A stretch of DNA of 64,000 nt, taken from Streptomyces varsoviensis. GTDB lineage: Bacteria; Actinomycetota; Actinomycetes; Streptomycetales; Streptomycetaceae. Where the stretch lies: assembly GCF_000718635.1 (NCBI RefSeq), contig NZ_JOBF01000013.1, positions 248,001 to 312,000 of the forward strand, given 5' to 3'. Below the pieces are notes generated by a model that saw only the letters and a program-made list of their open reading frames with translations, was not told the origin of the DNA and searched no databases. The position numbers and the translations under genes are program-made. This document shows positions 1-5,981 of this stretch, one piece after another (position 1 is the first letter of the stretch; every line of letters starts with the position of its first letter).

Positions 1-503
1 ATCGCGCCCACCAGGGGGCCGCAGGCCATGCCGAGCCCGAGGGCCGATTCGTACAGCAGGATCGCCGCGGCGCTGCCGCCCGCCGCGGCGCCGACGATGA
101 CGGCGAGGGCGGTGGAGACGAAGAGCGCGTTGCCCAGGCCCCAGCCGGCCCGGAAGCCGACCAGTTCGCCGACGGAGCCGGAGGTGCCGGAGAGGGCGGC
201 GAAGACGACGACCAGCGCCAGGCCGGCGAGGAGCGTCTTGCGGCCGCCGATGCGGCTGGAGACGAAGCCGGTCACCAGCATCGCGATGGCGGTGATCAGG
301 AAGTACGAGGTGAACAGGAGGGACACCTGGCTGGGGGAGGCGTCCAGGCCCTTGGCGATGGAGGGGAGGATCGGGTCCACGAGCCCGATGCCCATGAAGG
401 CGACGACCGACGCGCCGGCCGTGGCCCAGACGGCCTTCGGCTGGCGCAGCAGACTGGTGGCGCCCTCGTCGAACGGATCTTCTTCGGCACTGTGCTGCTT
501 CAT
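1..503 (-). CDS. MFS transporter, N-terminal part (cut by window edge)
   Basis: The first 167 residues of a major facilitator superfamily permease are visible; the rest lies beyond position 1. About 40 residues in come hydrophobic helices, a loop with the usual short basic turn between helices 2 and 3 (SSRIGGRK), and a motif-C-like GMACGPLVGA stretch that is typical of drug/H+ antiporters. The ATG at 503 is preceded on the minus strand by a GGAGAAGGG ribosome site. A TTGCAC-N18-TATTGT promoter and a 12-bp palindrome lie upstream, so a repressor may control it. Efflux is inferred from the family; the substrate is unknown. Confidence 0.85.
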   Translation of the reverse strand, partial: MKQHSAEEDPFDEGATSLLRQPKAVWATAGASVVAFMGIGLVDPILPSIAKGLDASPSQVSLLFTSYFLITAIAMLVTGFVSSRIGGRKTLLAGLALVVVFAALSGTSGSVGELVGFRAGWGLGNALFVSTALAVIVGAAAGGSAAAILLYESALGLGMACGPLVGA

Positions 504-567
504 GCGTGCCCCACCCTTCTCCGGGCGCGTCGATGCGTGTCCGGCGTGTGACCGATGTGTGTACTGG

Positions 568-579
568 TCTCCGCGGAGA
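568..579. promoter_or_regulatory. 12-bp perfect palindrome upstream of the MFS gene
   Basis: TCTCCGCGGAGA is a perfect palindrome between the MFS promoter and its start codon. The position fits a repressor operator such as a TetR- or MarR-type site, but no regulator gene is visible beside it. Confidence 0.4.
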
Positions 580-595
580 TCGTTGACGTTTACAC

Positions 596-625
596 ACAAT
601 AATTTAGAGGCCCTAATAAGTGCAA
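596..625 (-). promoter_or_regulatory. Candidate promoter for the MFS gene
   Basis: On the minus strand TTGCAC (625-620) and TATTGT (601-596) are separated by 18 bp. This is the only AT-rich stretch in the 219-bp gap between the divergent MFS and DUF6758 genes. Confidence 0.5.
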
Positions 626-722
626 GTACCATCTAGTTCTCGCGGGTGGGCGACGTCCGGCCGGGTGATCACCGAGTGATCGTCCTTGACGCGACGACCA
701 CCTAAGAGGACCGTTGGGCCTT

Positions 723-1376
723 ATGAGGGGCGAACCCAGTTGCCCGAAGTGCGGTGGCCGGGTGCGGGCGCCCGGTCTCTTCGCCGACACCTGGCAGTGC
801 GGCGTGCACGGCGTCGTGCACCCCCTCCAGCCGGTCGTTCCGCCGAGCGTCGAAGCGCTGGCCGTCGTGGTGAACCGCGCCCGGGTCCCCGTCTGGATGC
901 CGTGGCCGCTGCCCGTCGGCTGGCTGTTCACCGGGGTGGCCTGCGCGGGCGACGACCGCGGCGGCGGCCGGGCCACCGCGGTGGCCTGCTCGGGGCCCGG
1001 CCCGCTCGGCGGCCCCGGGGAACTGGTGCTCGTGGCGGAGGAGCTGGGCGTCGGCCTCGGCGCGCGCTACGCGGGCATCGCGGGTCCCGACCCCGGCCCG
1101 TACATGTGCGTCAACCGCCCGCCCGACGCCAAGGTCCTGGCGGCCGGCCGGCCCACCCCGCTCTGGCACGTCGAGGGCGCGCCCGAGGACCGCGCGGTCT
1201 TCGCGGGCGAGGCGCGCGGGCTGTGGCTGTGGGCGGTGGTCTGGCCGGAGCGGTCCGGCCTGATGATGTACGACGAACTGGTCCTGACCGACCTGCGCGA
1301 GGCGGGCGCCGAGGTCGACCTGCTGCCGTGCGGCGCCCTCTCGCCGCGCGTCATCGCACCGCCGGAGCCCCGCTGA
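723..1376 (+). CDS. DUF6758 family protein
   Basis: This 217-residue soluble protein is conserved in Streptomyces and has no established function. It opens with a zinc-ribbon-like CPKC pair followed by a Cys and a His about 20 residues later (TWQCGVHG), so a bound metal in the N-terminal 35 residues is likely. The rest is an alpha/beta domain with many glycines and no catalytic motif I recognise. The ATG at 723 is preferred over an in-frame TTG at 714 because AAGAGGA (704-710) is correctly spaced only for the ATG. It is divergent from the MFS gene and is followed by a 17-bp repeat array. Confidence 0.8.
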   Translation: MRGEPSCPKCGGRVRAPGLFADTWQCGVHGVVHPLQPVVPPSVEALAVVVNRARVPVWMPWPLPVGWLFTGVACAGDDRGGGRATAVACSGPGPLGGPGELVLVAEELGVGLGARYAGIAGPDPGPYMCVNRPPDAKVLAAGRPTPLWHVEGAPEDRAVFAGEARGLWLWAVVWPERSGLMMYDELVLTDLREAGAEVDLLPCGALSPRVIAPPEPR

Positions 1377-1417
1377 GGGCGGCCGGTTGCTGACGGGCCG
1401 TTCGCGCCGCGTGCGGA

Positions 1418-1553
1418 GGATGGTGCGTACGGGGCGGCGGTACGTACGAGACGGTGGTGCGTACGGGGCGGTGGTGCGTACGGGGCGGTGGTGCGTACGG
1501 GGCGGTGGTGCGTACGGGGCGGTGGTGCGTACGGGGCGGTGGTGCGTACTGCG
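1418..1553. repeat. 17-bp tandem repeat array 1 (8 units, 5 perfect)
   Basis: Five perfect consecutive copies of CGGTGGTGCGTACGGGG occupy 1452-1536. Degenerate copies precede them (1418-1434, 1435-1451) and follow them (1537-1553). There are no unique spacers, so it is not CRISPR. It fills most of the gap between the DUF6758 and PHP genes. A second array with the same 17-bp period lies on the other side of the PHP gene. Confidence 0.95.
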
Positions 1554-1663
1554 GGGCTGCGGTACGTGCGAGGGGCCGGGCGGGCGTCGGGGACGGCGGC
1601 GTTCGAGCGGCGGTTATCCTGATCAGGTCCCTTTCGTGTCCGAGCCGAGTCTGGAGCCGTGCC

Positions 1664-2557
1664 GTGCGCATCGACCTGCACACCCACTCCACCGCCTCGG
1701 ACGGCATGGACACCCCCGCCGAGCTGGTGCGCAACGCCGCCGCGGCCGGGCTGGACGTCGTGGCGCTGACCGACCACGACAGCGTCGGCGGTTACGCGGA
1801 GGCCATCACGGCCCTGCCCGCCGGGCTGACCCTGGTCACCGGGGCCGAACTGTCCTGCCGCTGGGCGCCGGAGCCGTCGGAGGGACCGTCGAACGGCGCG
1901 GACGCCGGCATCGGCATGCACATGCTCGCCTACCTCTTCGACCCGCGCGAGCCCGAGCTGTACCGCGAGCGCGAGCGCGTACGCGACGGCCGGGTGCCCC
2001 GCGCCCAGGGCATGGTCGCCAAGCTCCAGGAACTGGGCGTGCCCATCACCTGGGAGCGGGTGGCGGCGATCGCCGGCGACGGCGCGGTCGGCCGGCCCCA
2101 TGTGGCCGCGGCCCTCGTCGAACTGGGCGTCGTCGACAGCGTCTCCGACGCCTTCACGCCGCAGTGGATCGGCAACGACGGGCGCGCCTACGTCGACAAG
2201 TACGAGTTCGACCCCTTCGAGGCCATCCGCCTGGTCAAGGCGGCCGGCGGGGTCACCGTCTTCGCGCACCCGATGGCCCTCAAACGCGGCCGGTGCGTAC
2301 CGGAGAGCGCGATAGCCGAACTGGCCGCGGCCGGCCTCGACGGCATCGAGGTCGACCACATGGACCACGACGAGCCGACCCGCGCCCGGCTGCGCGGGCT
2401 CGCCGCCGACCTCGGGCTGCTGACCACCGGCTCCAGCGACTACCACGGCAGCCGCAAGGCGTGTGAGCTCGGCGAGTTCACCACCGATCCGGAGATCTAC
2501 GGCGAGATCACGCGCCGCGCGACCGGCGCCTTCCCCGTCCCCGGCGCGGGCGGCTGA
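1664..2557 (+). CDS. PHP-domain metal-dependent phosphoesterase
   Basis: This 297-residue PHP-superfamily protein resembles the YciV/RNase AM and TrpH group, which hydrolyse 3',5'-nucleotide bisphosphates or trim short RNA 5' ends. The metal ligands are visible: HTHST at residues 6-10, a DHD about 35 residues on, GAELS near 60, an HPM about two thirds along, and a C-terminal DYH. The GTG at 1664 is the start because GTG-CGC-ATC-GAC-CTG puts the first HTH motif at the usual distance from the N-terminus, with GGAG upstream. It stands alone between two repeat arrays. The exact substrate is inferred. Confidence 0.88.
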   Translation: MRIDLHTHSTASDGMDTPAELVRNAAAAGLDVVALTDHDSVGGYAEAITALPAGLTLVTGAELSCRWAPEPSEGPSNGADAGIGMHMLAYLFDPREPELYRERERVRDGRVPRAQGMVAKLQELGVPITWERVAAIAGDGAVGRPHVAAALVELGVVDSVSDAFTPQWIGNDGRAYVDKYEFDPFEAIRLVKAAGGVTVFAHPMALKRGRCVPESAIAELAAAGLDGIEVDHMDHDEPTRARLRGLAADLGLLTTGSSDYHGSRKACELGEFTTDPEIYGEITRRATGAFPVPGAGG

Positions 2558-2576
2558 ACCCGAGCGCGGCGTCTGT

Positions 2577-2696
2577 CCGTACGGCTGCGGCGTCATCGGC
2601 GTCCGTGGCATCCGTACGGCTGGGGCGTTCGTACGGCCGCGGCGTCTATGCGGTCGCGTCGGTCGTACGGCCGTGGCGTCCGTACGCACGTACGCG
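2577..2696. repeat. 17-bp period repeat array 2 (degenerate)
   Basis: Four well-kept 17-mers (consensus YCGTACGGCYGNGGCGT) start at 2577, 2612, 2629 and 2663. The distances of 35, 17 and 34 bp are multiples of 17 with one extra base. Degenerate units fill the gaps. The array separates the PHP gene from the marC-like gene and shares the CCGTACG core and the period of array 1. Confidence 0.8.
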
Positions 2697-2830
2697 CGGT
2701 TCGTCGCGGCCCATAGCGCCGCTGCGGGCCCGTAGCGTCGGCTGACCTTCCCCGCGCCTCCTCCGCCTCCTCTGCCTCCCCTCCTTCTGTCTCTCTCCTC
2801 ACTCGTACTACCTCGTGCAAGGCCATCACT

Positions 2831-3436
2831 GTGTTCGACTTCGCTGTCTTCGGGTCCCTTTTTGTCACGCTATTTGTGATCATGGACCCGCCCGGCATCA
2901 CGCCCATCTTCCTCGCCCTCACCTCTGGCCGGCCCGCCAAGATCCAGCGCAAGATGGCGTGGCAGGCGGCCGCGGTCGCGTTCGGCGTGATCGCCGTCTT
3001 CGGACTCTTCGGCCACCAGATCCTGGGCCGGCTGCACATCACGCCGCCCGCGCTGATGATCGCGGGCGGGCTGCTGTTGCTGCTCGTCGCGCTCAGCCTG
3101 CTGACGGGGAAGTCCGAGCAGCCGACGCAGACGAAGGACGTCAACGTCGCGCTCGTACCGCTGGGCATGCCGCTGCTGGCCGGGCCCGGCGCGATCGTCT
3201 CGGTGATCCTCGCGGTGCAGCACGCCCACGGCGTCGGCGAACAGCTCTCCGTCTGGGCCGCCATCGCCGCGATGCATGTGGTGCTGTGGCTGGTGATGCG
3301 CTATTCGCTGCTGATCATCCGGGTGATCAAGGACGGCGGGGTGGTGCTGGTGACGCGGCTCGCCGGGATGATGCTCTCCGCGCTCGCGGTGCAGCAGATC
3401 ATCAACGGCGTCACCCAGGTCGTCCGCGGCGCGTAG
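2831..3436 (+). CDS. MarC-family integral membrane protein
   Basis: This 201-residue protein has six predicted membrane helices and the MarC/UPF0056 hallmark MDPPGITPIF near residue 20. MarC proteins are inner-membrane proteins of unclear role; the old link to multiple antibiotic resistance was not upheld. The GTG at 2831 follows an AAGG site. The length matches the family (about 200). The gene is monocistronic and ends before a repeat stretch and a bidirectional hairpin. Confidence 0.9.
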   Translation: MFDFAVFGSLFVTLFVIMDPPGITPIFLALTSGRPAKIQRKMAWQAAAVAFGVIAVFGLFGHQILGRLHITPPALMIAGGLLLLLVALSLLTGKSEQPTQTKDVNVALVPLGMPLLAGPGAIVSVILAVQHAHGVGEQLSVWAAIAAMHVVLWLVMRYSLLIIRVIKDGGVVLVTRLAGMMLSALAVQQIINGVTQVVRGA

Positions 3437-3529
3437 CGGCGACGGCCACGCGCGGCGCGTAGCACCGGCGGCCTGCCCCGGCGCGTAACGATGCCCGCTG
3501 GCTGACCCGGCGCATAACAGTGCCCGCTG
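3429..3529. repeat. Degenerate direct repeats with a GGCGCRTA core
   Basis: A 24-bp unit at 3477-3500 (CCCGGCGCGTAACGATGCCC and four more bases) recurs at 3506-3529 with three mismatches. Weaker copies of the GGCGCGTA core lie at about 3429 and 3454. The spacing is 25-29 bp. It is non-coding. Confidence 0.6.
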
Positions 3530-3567
3530 TCGTGCGCGGTCGATGCGCGCGCCCCTGAGAACCACGA

Positions 3568-3597
3568 AGCGCCCCGTACCGGCATGTACGGGGCGCT
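3568..3597. terminator. Bidirectional hairpin terminator
   Basis: AGCGCCCCGTAC pairs perfectly with GTACGGGGCGCT around a 6-nt loop. It lies between the convergent marC-like gene and the 51-residue gene. There is no U-tract, as is common in Streptomyces. Confidence 0.8.
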
Positions 3598-3623
3598 CGG
3601 CGTCATCGGTGCTGCGTAAGGCG

Positions 3624-3779
3624 TTACCGGACCGCGGGGGTGTCGGCCGGGCGGATATAGATGCGCTGGCCGATCGCTGCGGCCTGCTGCACGATCCGAT
3701 TGACGGAGGCGGCGTCCACGACGGTGCTGTCGACGGCGTTGCCGTCCACATCGTCCAGTCGCATGATCTCGAAGCGCAT
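3624..3779 (-). CDS. Conserved small protein, 51 residues
   Basis: This short acidic/hydrophobic protein begins MRFEIMRLDDVDG, continues with a predicted helix (ASVNRIVQQAAAIGQR) and ends in IYIRPADTPAVR. I do not recognise a named family, but it reads as a compact folded domain. The ATG at 3779 has a GGGAG site 6 nt upstream on the minus strand, and the gene ends in TAA. It is divergent from the NYN gene across an AT-rich region. Confidence 0.7.
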   Translation of the reverse strand: MRFEIMRLDDVDGNAVDSTVVDAASVNRIVQQAAAIGQRIYIRPADTPAVR

Positions 3780-3884
3780 GGCTTCTCCCTTCGTCTGATC
3801 CTCCTGAGGAGAACTGATGAGTAGTGGTGCGCGGCGCAGGAGCGCGCCCCGTTCCTGGTGGGTACAACGAGGTGCAGGGTGAAA

Positions 3885-3940
3885 ACATTCCCTACGCTAA
3901 AGAAAATTTTCGGGAGCCTAACCATTTGCTTGTGAAGTGG
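3885..3940. promoter_or_regulatory. AT-rich divergent promoter region with GAAAATTTTC palindrome
   Basis: This is one of the few AT-rich stretches in the window. It contains the perfect palindrome GAAAATTTTC (3902-3911). On the minus strand TTAGGC-N17-TAGCGT reads towards the 51-residue gene. It probably carries divergent promoters for that gene and the NYN gene, with a possible operator between them. Confidence 0.45.
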
Positions 3941-3982
3941 CCAGTTGTGCCCCTACCGGGACCCCCGGACAATGAGGCGCGT

Positions 3983-4927
3983 ATGAACGACGTCCAGCCC
4001 TCGGGGCCCATCGACCTCACCACGATCGCCACCGGCATCGAGCGCACCAACGAACTGCTCACGCGCGTACTCGCCGAAGTGGCGACCACCCCCTCCACGC
4101 ACGCGATCTTCGTGGACGCCGGCTACGTCTACGCCGCCGCGGGCCGCCTCGTCGCCGGTACGGAGGACCGCCGCGCCTTCGAGCTCGACGCGGAAGGGCT
4201 GATCGAAGCCTTCATCGACAAGGCGCGCATGATCTTCCCCGACAGCAGACTCCTCCGCGTCTACTGGTACGACGGGGCCCGCCGCCGCATCCACACCATC
4301 GAGCAGCAGCGCATCGCCGAGCTGCCGGACGTCAAGGTGCGGCTCGGCAACCTCAACGCCAACAACCAGCAGAAGGGCGTCGACTCGCTGATCCGCAGCG
4401 ACCTGGAGTCGCTCGCCCGGCACCGCGCCATCAGCGACGCCGCCCTCATCGGCGGCGACGAGGACCTGGTCTCGGCCGTCGAGGCCGCGCAGGGCTACGG
4501 CGCGCGCGTGCACCTGTGGGGCATCGAGGCCGCCTGCGGGCGCAACCAGGCCGACCCCCTGCTGTGGGAGGTCGACAGCCAGCGCACGTTCGACCTCGAC
4601 TTCTGCAAGCCGTACGTGGCCCGGCGGACGAACCCGTGCCAGCCGGAGCCGTACGCCGAACCGGGCGCGGCGCCCGGGGGCGTCGAGGCGGCCGGCCGCG
4701 TCGAGGTGCGGTTCGTGGGCGCGCAGGTCGCGGCGCGCTGGCTCGCCGAGCGCGGCCGCGAAGCCCTCGCCGACCTGCTGCCCGGCCACCCCTACCTGCC
4801 GGGCCCGGTCGACCAGGAACTGCTGGTGGAGGCGGAGGGGCTGCTCGGGATCTCGCTACGGACCCATGCCGACCTGCGGCGGGCGCTGCGGGACGGGTTC
4901 TGGGAACACCTTCGGGCGCAGTACTGA
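3983..4927 (+). CDS. NYN-domain (PIN-like) putative ribonuclease
   Basis: This 314-residue protein has an N-terminal NYN domain, a PIN-like nuclease fold usually tied to RNA processing. Conserved acidic positions are visible in FVDAGYVY (residues ~37-44), KGVDSLIRSDL (~131-141) and LIGGDEDL (~155-162). The last ~60 residues form a helical domain (LAERGREALADLL to ALRDGFWEHL) that may be a winged-helix RNA-binding element. The ATG at 3983 is preceded by GAGG. An in-frame GTG farther upstream would add a compositionally odd N-terminus and was rejected. Target RNAs are unknown. Confidence 0.82.
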   Translation: MNDVQPSGPIDLTTIATGIERTNELLTRVLAEVATTPSTHAIFVDAGYVYAAAGRLVAGTEDRRAFELDAEGLIEAFIDKARMIFPDSRLLRVYWYDGARRRIHTIEQQRIAELPDVKVRLGNLNANNQQKGVDSLIRSDLESLARHRAISDAALIGGDEDLVSAVEAAQGYGARVHLWGIEAACGRNQADPLLWEVDSQRTFDLDFCKPYVARRTNPCQPEPYAEPGAAPGGVEAAGRVEVRFVGAQVAARWLAERGREALADLLPGHPYLPGPVDQELLVEAEGLLGISLRTHADLRRALRDGFWEHLRAQY

Positions 4928-4983
4928 CCCCGCCGGCCGGGCCGGCTCGGCGCCGGGACCGGTGCTGAGCCCCGCGGGCCGTC

Positions 4984-5841
4984 TCAGTGCCGCGTCCAGA
5001 ACGCCGCCAGCGCCGCCGCCGTCTCCTCGGGCCGCTCCGCGTTGGGGGAGTGCTCCGCGCCCTCGATCACCGTGCGGCGTGCCGAGAGCCGTTCGGCCAT
5101 CGCGTCCATCAGCGCCACCGGCCACGCGTAGTCGACCGCGCCGGAGACCACGTGCTTGGGCAGCGCCACCGCCGCCAGCTCCGCCACCCGGTCCGGCTCG
5201 CTGATCAACTGCCGCCCCGTAGCGATGAGTTGAGCGGCCTCGGTGCCGAGCCAGCGGCGGTGCAGGAACTCGTCCAGGGCCGGCGGCGTCGTGTCGCCCC
5301 CGGCGTTCTCCGCGTCCATGGCCTTCATCGCCTGCCACACCGTCTCCTTGTCCCGCGTGGACAAGGCGTCGATGAGCAGCTTCGTACGGGCCTGCTGCTC
5401 CGCCGCGATGGCGGCCGGACCGCTGCTCACGATGGTCAGCGAACGGAACGGGGACGCGTCGCGCAGCACCGCCGCGCGCGTGATCAGACCACCGAGCGAG
5501 TGGCCGAGCAGATGCACCGGGCCGTCGCCGAGCGCCGCGGCCTGCGCGTGGACGTCCGCGGCCAGCTCCTCCAGCGCGTACGCCGCCTCGTCGGCCGGGC
5601 CCTCGCTCTCGTACTGGCCCCGGCCGTCGACCGCCACGACCCGGAACCCGGCCCGCGCCAACGGCTCCAGCAGGGCGTTGAAGTCCTCCTTGCTGCCGGT
5701 GAAGCCGGGCACCAGCAGCGCGGTGGCCCGCGGCTCGGCCGCCGGGGGGAGCGCGTCGCACACGGCGAACGTGCCGCGCTCGGTCGTCAGTCCGTACGCA
5801 CGGGCGCACGCGGGCAAGGTGAGTATCGGCGGCCTGCTCAT
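4984..5841 (-). CDS. Alpha/beta hydrolase
   Basis: This 285-residue alpha/beta-fold hydrolase has the nucleophile elbow GHSLGG near residue 114, an oxyanion-hole stretch VPGFTGS near 44, and a C-terminal catalytic His in GAEHSPN near 263. No signal peptide is seen, so it is probably cytoplasmic; esterase or lipase activity is likely but the substrate is unknown. On the minus strand TAGCCT lies exactly 6 nt before the ATG and no Shine-Dalgarno is present, which suggests a leaderless transcript and supports this start. Confidence 0.85.
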   Translation of the reverse strand: MSRPPILTLPACARAYGLTTERGTFAVCDALPPAAEPRATALLVPGFTGSKEDFNALLEPLARAGFRVVAVDGRGQYESEGPADEAAYALEELAADVHAQAAALGDGPVHLLGHSLGGLITRAAVLRDASPFRSLTIVSSGPAAIAAEQQARTKLLIDALSTRDKETVWQAMKAMDAENAGGDTTPPALDEFLHRRWLGTEAAQLIATGRQLISEPDRVAELAAVALPKHVVSGAVDYAWPVALMDAMAERLSARRTVIEGAEHSPNAERPEETAAALAAFWTRH

Positions 5842-5920
5842 GCCCCGAGGCTATCCGCCGCGCCGTGACGCCCGTCGGCCAGCCGCCGCCTTCCCCTTCC
5901 CGGCGGACCGGCCGCGGATA

Positions 5921-5968
5921 CGCCGAAGGCCCGTAAACCCCGGCGTGCGGGGATACGGACCTTCGGCG
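5921..5968. terminator. Hairpin terminator after the DEAD-box gene
   Basis: CGCCGAAGG (5921-5929) pairs with CCTTCGGCG (5960-5968), with further inner pairing (CCGTA/TACGG, CCCC/GGGG). It lies directly downstream of the helicase stop codon on the minus strand. Confidence 0.75.
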
Positions 5969-5981
5969 ATTTCGTACCAGG

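Noticed and set aside
1418..1553. CRISPR array
   Set aside because: Repeats are contiguous with no unique spacers, the unit is only 17 bp and no cas genes are near.
2763..2830. Pyrimidine-rich stretch before the marC-like gene as a special regulatory element
   Set aside because: A CTCC/CTCT-rich tract is visible but shows no palindrome or repeat; it is likely ordinary leader sequence.
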